NCBI GenBank assembly: GCA_029449235.1
Contig: JANATG010000001.1
Location: forward strand, 2,108,001 to 2,172,000
DNA from: Linnemannia schmuckeri
Taxonomy: Eukaryota > Mortierellomycota > Mortierellomycetes > Mortierellales > Mortierellaceae
DNA length: 64,000 nucleotides
Reading direction: 5' to 3'
The position numbers were made by a program, and so were the translations under genes. The notes under the pieces were generated by a model. That model ran no database searches, was not told where the DNA came from, and saw only the letters and a list, made by a program, of their open reading frames with translations. Position 1 is the first letter of the stretch, and the number at the start of each line of letters is the position of its first letter. Positions 11,701-23,526 of the stretch are shown piece by piece.

Positions 11701-14055
11701 AACAAGCTCAAAGCCTTGATGCGTGACCTACTTGAAAAGAAACCAGTCGTACCCCATCGTCAGGTAGAGAATCTCTGCAGCCGTCAATGACTCGTGCGCT
11801 TCTCCATCCGCCCACAAAGATATCCTGAGTAACGAGATGAATAGGGGCGTTCGATCCCACCCTACCAAGAAGCATAAGAGATTCGTATTGTTAACAATGC
11901 ATCCGCTGGCCATCAGTAATAAATACACCTGATGAACATACACGACAAGATCCTCACCTGAAATGCAATGGATTAAAAGACCCTTTGGTAACTGCTTGCC
12001 AGTCTCGGAGATGGTCTGATCACTAGAGTCGTCAGCAACATGCGTGAGGTACAGGCGGAGGTAGTTCTGCGTCAACTCAACTATGAGAAGGAAAAGAGAA
12101 AATTTTTGCTCAGTTAGACTTATGACATGTGTTACCAGACTTACAAAAACACATGATATCAAAGCAAGCACATACTCAAGTCCCAGTTCTTGTAATCTCT
12201 CCAGCGGATCCCCAGATAGTCGGTATGACCCGGCGGTAGCTGGAGTTCGGCATCAGCAAAGGTTTGAGACCAGTCGAAGCAGAGCTTCCGAGCAGAGTAC
12301 TTGTTCGCCTTGAACTTTTGAAAAAACTCGACGCCTGGATAAGGAGTTGCTACCAATTTGAACTTTGAGTATCGTCCGAACGAGTCAACCTTTTCCGATG
12401 AGGTGACCTTGAGGCCATATCTAGTGCATATGATTATGATGAAGGCGAAGGATAGTATTTAGTGCTGTGTCATGGTAATGGTATCCATGACGATAGGCTG
12501 TTTGAAAAAAAATGCTGACATACTTGACTTTGCGATTTTCTACCATTAGATCATTAATGTATGTGACCCCCAACTGGTGTAATAGCTCAATGTCCTCTAG
12601 CCGCTGCTTTTCCAAAGACGACTCGCGCTCTTCCTTGTCCGGACTAGGAGTAGAAGCAAAAAAAACAAACAAAAAGCAAATTGGTGTTATCGAGCTATAT
12701 CATTCCAAAAACATGATACAGGCGGAAGGAAGTGCTAAAAATAAAGGATGCCATTATCGCACAAGCAAATACTAGTCGTTTGAAATCAAGAGGCGTTGCC
12801 AGAAAGATCCTTACCTCCTCTCTCCTGTTCCGTAGAGGAACATCTTGCGCTTTTGATTCAGATCGATAATCTTTTGGTTGACACTGTGCATAAAAACCTC
12901 GACCTCGTTGGACAGCGTCGCGGATCGGCAAATGTTCTTGCCTCGTACCAGGATGCAGGGGATCACAAATCGAGCCCGGACGCGTGCAAAGTGTGATTTC
13001 TCAAACTGTTTTGAGAGCTCATGGGTATCGTTCACTATTCGTAGCCACATCCGTAAGCAGATCGTGTGGTCAGTGCAAAGGGCAATTGGATCCCAGCAAG
13101 AATAGACATCCTAAGCGACGGGCAAGGTAAGCATACGGTGACAAAAGAAAAACACGACAGGGCACAAACCTTTGTCTTTGTCTACCATCTGTAGGCCAGG
13201 TGTCTGTGTCTTCTTACTGTGCGAGGAGACCAAGTCCGTGGTCGGAGAAGGCACATACTCTTTTATTGTAACGCACTCTTTCTTCTCAGGTCTGGGTATC
13301 CGGAAAGGGAATGGCAAAATATGACGTTGTTGTGGACTTTGAAGGGTTTGGATCATGTCGAGCTCTGTCTTGATGTCCTGGAACGACATCATCCCACTCT
13401 CTCCAAGATCAAAGCTCTGATCGCCTGTCTCCTCCAAGAAGGAATTATCCATGTCGACAGGGCGAGGCAGCTCGTGGTCAAAGGCGGTGTCGCTGTGGAG
13501 CAGATTACCATTGTTGTTGGCGGTGTTTGAGGTCCGTGCAAAAAAGGGTGAAGAAGACGAGGAGGATGCCGAGGGAAGTTTTCGAGTATGGGGGTCTAGC
13601 ACTGCTTGGAAGGTTGGCCGGTGGGAAGAAGTGACCGAATGCCGTGAGAGGGATCCCTGACTGCTGTTCTCTTGAGAGAGATTCTGGTTATCCGAGAGGT
13701 TTGAATGGGTTTCTGGACGAAGATCGATTGTGGTGGTCATGTCAGTGGTAGCTGCGCGACGAGACTTTTCGAGGATTGCTAGCTCGGACGGATAAGACGA
13801 ACAGAGCTGACCATTGTGGTTTGCGACCGTGCCTACGACATAGTCTTTTTCTAGAAGGGCGAAGCATTGCTTAAGAACGGCTTTGCACTGTTGCCGTCGG
13901 CAGGTAAAAGCGCAAACACAACCGGCATCACACGTAGGGCATGTGAAAGGAGCATTGTCAGTGATTGTTTTAACAAACTTGTTTGCTATTTTTTTTGCTT
14001 TTTTTCTTCTTTGTTTCCTTTCCAGGTAGTTAAGTAGCATGGACTTGCATGACAT
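8753..14055 (-). CDS. MTMR14: MTMR14-like myotubularin-related phosphoinositide phosphatase
   Basis: MTMR14 (Jumpy) removes the 3-phosphate from PI3P and PI(3,5)P2 and restrains autophagy. Seven exons: 14055-13186, 13110-12815, 12643-12524, 12420-12176, 12080-11958, 11861-11732 and 11612-8753. All phases agree if exon 1 ends at a GTAGAC donor; a GTTTGT donor 16 nt further on breaks frame. Family landmarks in order: an N-terminal region with CxxC-type cysteines, ARVRARFVIPCILVRGKNIC, VTYINDLMVENRKVK, VTSSEKVDSFGRYSKF, YPGVEFF, and the CX5R active site HCISGWDRTPLF (about residue 546), followed by SLWADGEAHESLTAAEILYL and the region through YFLKFIYGEEFSL. The remaining C-terminus, over 900 residues, is low-complexity (Ser, Asp/Glu and Gln/His runs) and much longer than in animal MTMR14. 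The product is about 1547 residues. The active-site residues look intact. Confidence 0.93.
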
Positions 14056-15238
14056 CCATAATAAGTAAGCAGTTACAATCCCTCAAAAAAGACCACCCAA
14101 TCGCCACAACGACTTGGATTAGACGGTGTAAAGTGACCCACCCACTCAGAGTGGTATTAGGGTCCAATTAGAGAAAAGAGCAGGAGGAAGTGGAGAAAAA
14201 GGAAGGGCCAAGAAGAGAACGGAGAAAAAGTGCAGTAAAAAACCTAACCAGCCTTGCACCATTATTATTTTTTTAGGGACCAATTTTGTTTCCCTCTTTG
14301 CATGTTTTATCCAGAACCTAGATATTACGCTGCAGACCATTTCATGATAGTCAATATCGATGTAATGAATTGTCCCCATATCAATTGCTATCCATGCCGA
14401 CCAGCTCTCTTTCCTTTTATTTCTTTTCTTTCTTCAGGTCGACGGTCCGTCAATAATGCTACTAAGCAAGGTTCCTCTTGGAAACGAGGAAGACAAGAGT
14501 ACGGGAAAGAACAGTCACCTCACCTCTGGGTCCTCATGCTTTGCAGCATGAGAGGCGTCATAGTGCAAGTACAAGCTGTAGAGACGGTGGGCCTGACTCT
14601 GCTGACAGAGGTTTGAGCTCATTGCATCGGCGTGGCAGTGTGCTGTGCTGTCGGAAAAAAAAAGGAAAGGGTGCGATGAAGAAAGGGCAAGGGTCGAATG
14701 GGGAGTGAGGGAGAGAGAAAGAGAGAGAGAAAGAGAGTAAAAGTGGGGAGTGTGAATGAGTGAACAAGGTGTGAGGAGAGGAGAGAAAAAAAGGAGTGTC
14801 CGCTCTTCTGGAGGGAGTGGACGATATGTAATTAAGGGGTTTCAACATCTACAGTTCGGATCGCTTTGGTCACCACGACCACGTTGTTTCGCAGTGGTTC
14901 AACCTTCGAATGTTCACTAGTCCACAACCTACACCGCCGCTTTTTCTTTCTCTTTTCTTTTCTTACAGTGATCCCCTTGAATGTCCTTCGCATTAGATTG
15001 CCACACAGTTTCTTTTATCAATTGGATCGAAACAAGCAATAGAGTGTCGCACCTCTCAAAGAAAGTCAAAAATGTCCGTGCTGGCATTTGAAATCAAGCA
15101 TGCGCACGTGTAGACGACTCTGAAGCAGCCCTTGTCCTGGAATAGCCTAATCGAAATGTGCGCAAGCACCATTCGGTGATATTTTTTCTTATTCATTCTT
15201 TTAGGTTTTTTTTATTTTCTCGTTACTCTGGTTCCTTT
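14056..15238. other. Intergenic region upstream of MTMR14
   Basis: I see no supported gene. It contains a GA-rich tract at 14700-14790 and T-rich stretches near 15180-15230. It probably holds the MTMR14 promoter and the PEX19 3' end. Confidence 0.45.
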
Positions 15239-17061
15239 CTATTGCATGTTGCACTCGGGCATGTCAGGCATTTTAGGAACACCGTCTAGACCACAAAACA
15301 CAAATTAATATAGCGCGTCAGTACAGGTACATGGATACAGCACGAAGCCATAAGTATTAAAGTAATAAGATGAAATATCACATCACTCACCAGCACCCAT
15401 CTCAAGACCAGGAGCAAGCTCGTCCAGGATATCTGCTGGTGGCTGTCCGCAGTCTTGCATCTATTTCGCATAAAGTCACAACAACAAGTTAGCCTACATT
15501 CTACACACTGGTAACATGTCATGCAGGTACCTCCGGTTTGCAAAGAAAAATATAACTAGTTGAAAAAACTTACGCCCTGCATCAGATCGATAACACTCTT
15601 GGCCTGAGTATCGCTCTTGTCGTCGAAATCAGGGCGATCGAAGAACTCGACAATTTCCTTCACATAGCCGTACTGCTTCTCGTAGCGGGCATACTCCTCT
15701 GCTGAAATCTTGTCCTTGTTATCCTTGAGCCATTGGGGGTACTGCAAATACGATAGAAAAGAACGAGTTAGATTGGCGAATTTTGTATCCAACAACAGGT
15801 CGACTCCCAGCCAGCATTGCCAACATTAAATACAACGAATGGACAGCTACCTTGTTCTGCAAGTCCAACATGGGCTCGTAGAGGATGTCCTTAGACATCA
15901 ATTGCTCCATCATGCCCTCAAGGACGTTCTGGAAGTCGCCACCCTCAGCCATACCCTCCATCTGCTTCATCATCTCAGCCATAAGTGCCTCCTCAGAGTC
16001 CTCTGCGACTTGGGCCTATATGGTTCGTTAGGAGTACAGTATGATTAATTAAAAGATGCCGATCCAGATAAAAAACAAAATATGCCACGTCCCGTCTTTC
16101 GCTTCGGCTTCGAGAACGAAGCTGTCGAATGAGTGAGGCGTCTGCTTTTTTGATTTTGATCGAATATGGTTTGGTTGTGTGTTCAAATCCGACCGATCCA
16201 TCCACCGTTGAGCCCGATGTCCGGACACAAAATCAACAACCAAAAAGTGTAAAAAAATGCATATATGTCGTTCATCCTTGAGTTTTGTTCCATGTCCTTC
16301 CTGCCTGCATAGCACTCTATGGTCTGCATTTGTTATCGACATGTCGTCCTCCATGAAGCCGTTCCTGTAAAGTATAAACATAACCACAGGGCCCTCTCTC
16401 CTCAAACACTTACATCGACTTGCTCTGAACTGTCCTTCAACTTGTCCATGGTCTTTGCAATCCTGTCCTGGAAGCTGGCGGCACTGGCAGCCTTGGACGC
16501 TGGTGCTGCTGTAGACTTTCCGTTGACATCCAATCCCTTAAACATCTCCTCGAATGACTTTTGCAACTCGGCGTTGCCGTTCATCTCCTTCATGAGTTCC
16601 TCCATACCCGAAGCGAGCTGCTTGGAGAATTCGGCATCCAAACCTCCCATGGCAGCCTCGTCGTCATCCTCAAGGTCCTCTGGGTTCAACAAAAGCGACT
16701 CGGGTGTCTTTGCGGGCTTGGAAGATGTGGTAGAGGCGGCGCTGTCGACCTTTTGGGTAGCAGTTGGCTTGACGGGGGCAGCGGGCTTGGCGGAGGTGAA
16801 GCCGTCCAAGGCACCTATGGTAGAGGCGACGAGATGAAGTAAAAGTGAGGGATGACAAATAAGGCGAGACAAGGATTAGAAGGATTACGGAAGGTACTTG
16901 TGTGAGTTGTTCTGTTCCTGAAATGAGTGTTCCACTCTCTTCTTTTTCAGAGATGCGAACAAGGTAATGGGATGTTGTTGAGATGGGTTATTACCATCGA
17001 GGAAGTCGTCGTCCAGATCGTCCTCGACAACGGTTGCGGGGTTCTTCTTGACTTCTGGCAT
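15239..17061 (-). CDS. PEX19: Peroxisomal membrane-protein import receptor PEX19
   Basis: PEX19 is a farnesylated cytosolic chaperone that carries peroxisomal membrane proteins to PEX3. Six exons: 17061-16995, 16814-16414, 16015-15851, 15741-15574, 15460-15391 and 15285-15239, all with consistent phases, giving about 305 residues. The N-terminus has the acidic PEX3-binding type motif VVEDDLDDDFLDG. The middle holds SFQDRIAKTMDKLKDSSEQV and ALMAEMMKQMEGM. The cargo-binding core includes MMEQLMSKDILYEPMLDLQ, YPQWLKDNKDKI and YARYEKQYGYVKEIVEFF. The protein ends MPDMPECNMQ, a C-terminal CaaX farnesylation box (CNMQ). These features in order make the identification very secure. The start ATG is the first in frame. 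Confidence 0.95.
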
Positions 17062-17765
17062 ATTTGTGTGTATGTGTTTGGTGTTGTTGGGTGGGTGGGT
17101 GAGGTCGTTGGCTGACTGGCGTAGTGGTGAGTGTGTACTGTAAGTTAAAGAAAGAAGGAGAGAAAGCAATAAAAAGGAAAGAAGGAGGAACAAAAAAATA
17201 AGCCGTGTGGGGCAAAGTGAACAACGGGAAAGAAAGTGAAGCGGGCAGACAGTTCAGCCAGTCATCAGCTTCGAACTCTGTTTTTTGTTGCTTGACCTCG
17301 GTTGGTGTGAGTGGGTGTGGACGGTCCGATGGGCCTTCATTTTCATTTTTCTTCCGCACTCTTCTTTTTTCGATCAACCCAACAACCATGAATCACATGT
17401 CACACAAACTCGACTTTTGACGCCATGTAAAAAAAGAGGGTCTTCTGCTCTTGTCCTTGCTGGTTGTAACTTGGTGCAAGGTGTCCTATTAGCCTACCTA
17501 TTACTCCCTGCTTTCATTGCCAAGACCGCACACGTATATACTGCTACCCCACACTTACACTCAACAGACCATGGCGGCAACCACTAAACCACCTCAATAC
17601 CCAATAGTATCCTAGCGTAAGTAATAAGAGACGCTACTTGCCTCTTCATTCGTGAAGGACTCATACCACATCCAAGCATTGACACTTTTGAATCTCATTG
17701 TCCCTTCGACATTCTCAGTGATGTCAGAATATCCTATCAATCTTCTTGATTAGGGTAAACTTCAT

Positions 17766-17779
17766 CAATTGATCAATTG
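17766..17779. repeat. 14-bp perfect palindrome CAATTGATCAATTG
   Basis: A perfect self-complementary 14-mer lies about 40 bp from a long T run in the PEX19/chitinase intergenic region. It could be a dimer-binding site or a chance AT-rich palindrome. Confidence 0.45.
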
Positions 17780-17818
17780 TCTTAAGCCTCAAGCAGGGCC
17801 GCCTTCGCCGTCGCGGAT

Positions 17819-17844
17819 TTTTTTTTTTTTTTTTTTTTTTTTTT
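17819..17844. repeat. Poly(T) run of 26
   Basis: A pure T tract directly follows a GC-rich stretch (GCCGCCTTCGCCGTCGCGGA). Read on the minus strand it is a poly(A) run, but I see no gene-like body next to it and no target-site duplication. Confidence 0.9.
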
Positions 17845-18466
17845 GGTGGCACAGATCCAATATTTCCTAGAGACACGTTGGCCATTAACGCACATCTCAG
17901 AGGTATGTACTTCATAGGCTGAGAAACAACTGTATATTGAACCTTCCTGTTCACCTCATGCTTGCTCTGGCCCACCATCTAGAGTTCAGAAGGAGGACGA
18001 TGATCTCCTCTAAGGAGCAACAAATAGACAAACAAGAAAGACTGCGACGAATATTACCTCATTCCCCAGCCTGCATTAGAATAGGACTCGATTTCACACC
18101 CTCTCTTTGACATGACAGACGGAAAGACACTCCAATGATCCTTCCTTTCTCCTTTGTAATCCCCCCTTCTCGTAGCCAAAAGAAAAATAGGAGCATCCTC
18201 CCAAGTTTTCACCCCTTTTTCTACAAGGACCATTTACCATCTCCCTAATATCTACTCCTTGCACCATTATCTCGTTGCTCTTCCTTATTGAAAACCATTT
18301 TCTTTCCTTCTTTGTTCTTTTTCGTCTTTATCCTTTCTTTTTGCACTGTTCTTCTCACTGAGCTCTTCCTCATCCCTCCTCTTCCTCCTCACCACCGCAC
18401 CGCACACCCTTTTTACCTTCATCAACCACGAAAAAAAGAGGTATAAAGAGAGAATCAAGTCGACAC

Positions 18467-21376
18467 ATGATGACACGAGCAGCAGCAACGCTTTCAATTT
18501 CCTTCTGTCTAGGTCTACTATCATTCGGCCTCTTGGGGTCGTCTGTCAGTGCCTTTGATCCTAACTCGGACAACAACCTCGTTAACTATTGGGGACAAAA
18601 GTAAGGCAACAGCAATCCATTAGAGCTTGTCCTTCATTACTACAAAGCACGCTGGTGGCGGCCTTGTAACTGACCATCTCTGAATTGCATCTGTATACCA
18701 CCTCCCATTATAGTTCATATGGAGCAGCCGGAGGAGATAAGCGATTCTGGTAAGCTGACTGAAAAAACAGATGTCTTTATACATTTTTTTTTCACTATCG
18801 CGCAATGTTCCAAAACCAATGCATTAAATACCTAATTTCTCATCGCGATCTTACTTCCTGTTTTTTGATAGGCAAAAACCACTTGGGGATTATTGTCAGA
18901 ATGAAGAGGCCGAGGATGTCATTGTAGTGGCATTTTTGCACGTCTTCAACAGTGCGTCCAGAGGGTTACCAAGGATTGACCTCTCAAACCAATGTGAACA
19001 AAATTCTGCCTTGTAAGTTTATTATCACATTTCTTGATGAGGCCAATAGCCCCTTTGTTTTCGTGTTGTTACAATTCCTATGTTCACGACTGACCACATC
19101 GAAAATATGCAAATCAACCCTTGAATAATTTGCTAGCCCTGGTACAGATTTACTTCACTGTCCTCGCACGGGAGAAGGGGTCAAGCTGTGTCAATCGAAG
19201 GGAAAAGCGGTGATCTTGTCCCTCGGTGGCGCCGCCGGTGCGTATGGATTCTCGGATGATGCTGAGGCTAAAGACTTTGCACATACCATCTGGAATCTCT
19301 TTCTGGGTGGATCTTCGAAAACGCGACCGTTGGATGATGCTATTCTGGATGGTGTTGACCTCGAGTAAGTATTACCCTTCAAACACTATGGTATTTGAAC
19401 TTTTTGTGATTTTGATTCTAATGGATAGAGTTATTGACAGAGTTCTACTATTCGTATTTTGGATTACTAGTATCGAAGGAGGATCGGCGTTAGGTTACCC
19501 GGCCTTCATTGCAGAGCTTCGTTCGTTGTTTGTGGCGGATTCTACGAAGCAGTACTACATCACTGCCGCTCCTCAATGTCCCTTCCCCGGTAAGCATATT
19601 ACGGTTGAACAGCACCCAAATTTTTGCGTAAACACCTAAAAAAAAACAATTCATTAGCTAATAACTCATTATCCCTATCAACTCAAATAGACGCGTATCT
19701 GGGAACAACGCTCCAGTCGGCATGGGTCGATATGGTCTTTGTGCAATACTACAACAACTACTGTGGTACACAGGCCTATGGATCTTTCAACTTCAATTTT
19801 GAGCAGTGGGACAACTGGGCAAAGACCGTCTCCGTCAACAAGGACGTTAAGGTCTACCTCGGCGTTCCCGCCAGTCGAACTGCTGCTAATGCCGGTTATG
19901 TCAGTATCAAACGACTTGAGGAGATTATGGATTCTGTACGATGCAACTACACCTCCTTTGGAGGTGTTATGATGTGGGATATGTCGCAGTCCTATGGAAA
20001 CTTAGAGCCCGGTACTGAATATAGTGCTGCTGCTGCCAAGAGCCTGAAGCGACCAAGACATCTTGTCTGCAGTGGTAATGAGCCCGCTAAGGCTCCAGTC
20101 CCGGCACCAGCGCCTCCACCAGCACCTGCGCCTCCTCCACCAGCACCGGCTCCACCACCATCTGAAACGGCTTCAGCACCATATGAATCGGTTCCACCAC
20201 TATCTGAAGCGGCTCAACCACCATCCGAAGCGGCCCCACCACCACCTGAGCCAGCTCCACCAGCACCTGCTCCCTCAGTACCAAACCCCCCTGTAGACAA
20301 CAAAGAGCCATCGGAGTGCCCAATCAAGGGAGCTGCATGCACTCTGTCAAGCAATGGAGCATTCGTATGCGATGGATCCAACTATGCTACCTGCCTCTAC
20401 GGTATGGCTCCCCCCCCTTTTTTTTTCGTCATTTATTCAGTCACCACCACGTTTTTATATACTGAAGTAGAGCCGCATTTGAACTTTTTTTTTGCCACTC
20501 ATTCAAAAAAAAAAAATAGGCAATTGGATTTTGCAGTCTTGTGCTCCAGGCACTGCCTGCACCTCTCGTGGTTGCGACTTCATCCAAGGTCCCGTCAAGA
20601 GCTGCTTAGAAGTCGAGAACGAAAGGAAGGCCGAGCTGATTATGAGGAACCAGATGCGGGACGCCATTGATTTGATGTGGGGCGGCATGTTTGGCAATGT
20701 CGTCGACACGACCTGGGACAGTTATGCTGATTTTGACTATGAAGACGAGGACGATAGTGAGGAGAATGCGCCAGCGGCCGCCGCTGATAATGATCGACAG
20801 GATGATGCTTCTCAGCAGCAGCATCAACTGCCACAACAGCAGGGACAGGAGCAACAGAAGCCATTTACCTTCCCAGATCGTATCGCCGACACCCAGGCAA
20901 AACTCAGCAAGGCCAAAGATACCTCCGACGACTACTTGATTGACTTTGTCGCACTCGAAGCCGGGCAAGATTTCATGAGCTTCTCCCTAGACCCCACCGA
21001 GGCCTCCGACGAATCCATCAAAACCTTCAGGACCCAAGTTCGCATTCGCACCAACGGTGACGCCATCAACTCTCTCTGGCGAATCTCCTTCTTTGTCAAG
21101 CCCGGAGAGACCGTTAAGTCTGTCTCCCGTGGCACATTTGTCCAGAATGGCCCTCGCGTCTTTATTACTAGCAAACCCAAGGAGGAGGCTCACAAGAGTA
21201 TGGTGATCCGGTTTGTGATTGAGGGTGTCAGGACAGTGGATCCTTTAGGCAAAGGTATTGATGTTGGCACTACTCTGCCGGACTCCAACAATCAGAAGCA
21301 GCCTGATCTGTTTGCGCCTCATGATCTGCCTGATCCGGCGTTTGCCAGGTTCGAAACCAAGGCCATCAAGTTGTAA
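18467..21376 (+). CDS. Secreted GH18 chitinase with CBM19 and a C-terminal extension
   Basis: An endochitinase of the class III/CTS1 type that cleaves chitin in cell walls. Seven exons: 18467-18600, 18714-18749, 18872-19012, 19137-19364, 19471-19589, 19691-20401 and 20520-21376 give about 741 residues. Order: signal peptide (residues 1 to about 31, ending GSSVSA), GH18 barrel starting NLVNYWGQN, VILSLGGAAG, the catalytic DGVDLDIEGG (DxxDxDxE with the acid Glu; an intron splits this motif), then a Pro/Ala-rich linker (about 350-427). A CBM19-like chitin-binding module follows (CPIKGAACTLSSNG ... NYATCLYGNWILQSCAPGTAC, paired Cys), also split by an intron. The last 260 or so residues have an acidic/Gln-rich stretch and a folded-looking block (TFRTQVRIRTNGDAINSLWR) I do not recognise. 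It may act in wall remodelling. Confidence 0.93.
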
Positions 21377-21675
21377 AATGCGGAAGTAATAATACCCCTT
21401 ACCCTTTCTAAGATTATAGATCTACTGTGTTCAAAGAAAGTATGCTTTTATTTCTTTTCATTTTTTAAGGGAACATTGAATAAACGACCAAAGTACTATC
21501 AAATTGCTGGTTCGTTAAAGGCAAGGGTTTGAGAGACGCAAATGAGGAAGAGGAAGAGGAAGAGGGAAAGATACGCCATACACTCAAAGTGAAGCGCGAA
21601 CGCGGCGCGTTAGACTAACAAGAATGGAAATATAAAAATAAAAGAGAGGCGGAACAGGAAGCGGCGGAGAACGTT

Positions 21676-22641
21676 TTAGTAACCCAGGAGCTGCAAGCTG
21701 CCCTCGGCAATGGCCTGGTACTCCTCAGACTTGACCCACTTAGCATACGACGGGATGGCATTGACCTTCTCCCAAACCGCCCAAATGGCCGGGGTGTCCT
21801 GCTTGTTGACCTGGGTCTCTCCGGTTACCGAAAAGATTGACACCAACACCACTGCGAGTTTGATATCTGCGGACGAGAGCTATGTTAAAATGAAAAAAGA
21901 AAGAGAGAAATAAAAATTAGGTAATTTTAAATATGTGCGTCAGATATCCATGCACAAGGAAGAGAAAGTAGTGGACAATATCTCTCTTTTGTTTACCTTA
22001 TCACCAACATAGTGTCCGTTTCGGCCATTGGCCTCCAAATGCCGCTCATGGTAGGTCACAAATCGGGGCACGATCGTCTCGATGAACTGGGTTCGCATGG
22101 TCGCCTTGACCTCGGGGTGCTTGATACCCGCAACCCTGATCAACAGGAAATTGGAAACCGACTGGATAGAGCAGCAGAAGGCTCGGATCTTCATCTCGTC
22201 AAAGGCATCGTTACCCAAGAGGTTGAATTTATGTGAAAGGTAGTTCTCGATCGCGTCTGATTCTGCGACCTCGATGACTTCGCCAGTGGGGGTGGTCTCG
22301 AATAAGTTGGGGAGGACGCCGAATAGGGTGGTCTTTTTCTCTTCGTTCACCCAGTCCTAAGTGCATGCGTCGAGGAAAGAAAAGTTGTGTCGGTGATCCA
22401 ACGTATTCTAAAAACAGCGCAGCACTTTATCTGTGATAAAGTTAAGGCATGAATGATGATAGGTGGAAAGGTGTACCTTAGGGAAGACGCACTCCCACTT
22501 AGCGCCAGAGGCAGCGAGGATGGCTCGGGTATTGGCACCCAGGGCATGGACCTTGAAGTACATGATTTTGAAAGTATTGTCCTGCTTGAGGGCATTCTCG
22601 TTGAAGAGCGCGCGAGTGGTGTTATCGATAGTGCGAGTCAT
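21676..22641 (-). CDS. Glutathione S-transferase-like protein
   Basis: Three exons (22641-22477, 22356-21997 and 21879-21676) encode about 242 residues. The N-terminal thioredoxin-like half has FKIMYFKVHALGANTRAILAASG and the variant of the GST substrate motif AESDAIENYLSHKF, which matches the [E/Q]S-x-A-I-x-x-Y-L pattern. The all-helical C-terminal half includes MRTQFIETIVPRFVTYHERHL, YVGDKLSSADIKLAVVLVSI (the N-capping/hydrophobic-staple SSADI region) and AIWAVWEKVNAIPSY. GSTs conjugate glutathione to electrophiles in the cytosol. The class cannot be fixed by eye; the general layout is sigma-like. A TATA box lies about 85 bp upstream of the start codon. Confidence 0.85.
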
Positions 22642-23526
22642 TATGAATTTAATGTTTGTTGATGAGATGGTTTTAGATGAGAAAGGAAAGTGTCGAATAG
22701 TGAATTATGGTGCCATGAACCATGCCTTTTTATACTCGAAATGGTTCATTGTGGGGGTAGGGTGGAAGATGTGGGAACTTTTGGTTTGAGTTGTATATGG
22801 ATTGGGTGCATGTGGCCCGTCTGTCCTGCTAATATCATGCCCTGTCTGGGGATGATGTTGAATGGCGTCAAAGTACGGCGCGCATCGGACACGGACATTT
22901 GCTTTGTTATGTTTGTTTTCGTTTTTGTCCTTGTTCGCTTATTGGTATTTCCGCCTGTATCCATAAAATCGATGCATTGCTCTATGCTAAATAGACTTTT
23001 GATTTCAAATCAGACATTCACAAAAGCGCCGCCACCATGCACCGCCTGATGGAGAAATATATATCCTACCGTCTCCCTCTTTTTAACTCACTGCGCTGTT
23101 CATTTTGATCCTTTTGCGAATGGGATGGTCTAGACACCTCGAAGGTAAAAAGTAGAACCCTTTTTCGATTGTATAGATGCCCATGCGTGTCAACAAGTGC
23201 TGGTTTTGGAAGATATTGCATAGAAAAAGCTGTCTAGCCTTCTGTGAGTTCTACTAAATATGCCCTCGATGGGCCACAAACTCTCGGAGGCGCTGCGCTC
23301 TATATTATTACGCGATCGACTTCAATTGTTGTGTTGCCATTTGTCATCACCAGCCTTTTCCACCCCTCCAGTTCCTGTTTCTTCCGCATTCTCATCCCAT
23401 CCTCGTCGTGTTTCTTGTGGCCATGTTTTGCCTTTGTGCGCTCTTTGGAGTGTCCAGAGGAATAGGTGGTGCGTTGACATCAAAGGGCTGGTACATGTCG
23501 ACACGGTCGACTCTGTAATGGTGTTC
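22642..23526. other. Intergenic region upstream of the GST gene
   Basis: No gene is seen. It contains the TATA box of the GST gene and the 3' side of the secreted acidic protein gene. Confidence 0.45.
22726..22734 (-). promoter_or_regulatory. TATA box of the GST gene
   Basis: TATAAAAAG on the minus strand, 85-93 bp upstream of the GST start codon, is at a spacing that leaves room for a short 5' UTR. Confidence 0.5.

Larger units (their letters stand above)
17062..18466. other. Intergenic region between PEX19 and the chitinase gene
   Basis: No coding gene is recognisable in about 1.4 kb. It holds a 26-nt T run and a 14-bp palindrome (separate entries) and pyrimidine-rich sequence before the chitinase start. 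It presumably carries divergent promoters. Confidence 0.45.

Noticed and set aside
13164..13186. GTTTGT donor for MTMR14 exon 1
   Set aside because: It produces phase 1 and an early stop in exon 2. The GTAGAC donor 16 nt earlier preserves the frame into SCWDPIALC.
16160..16200. tRNA-like TTCAAATCC stretch in a PEX19 intron
   Set aside because: The bases flanking the loop do not pair into a T stem and no matching acceptor or anticodon arms can be found.
17740..17870. Poly(T) run as the tail of a retroposed element
   Set aside because: No element body, target-site duplication or coding remnant is seen beside the tract. Similar T runs at 56448 and 60563 sit in leader or intron sequence, so such tracts are common here.
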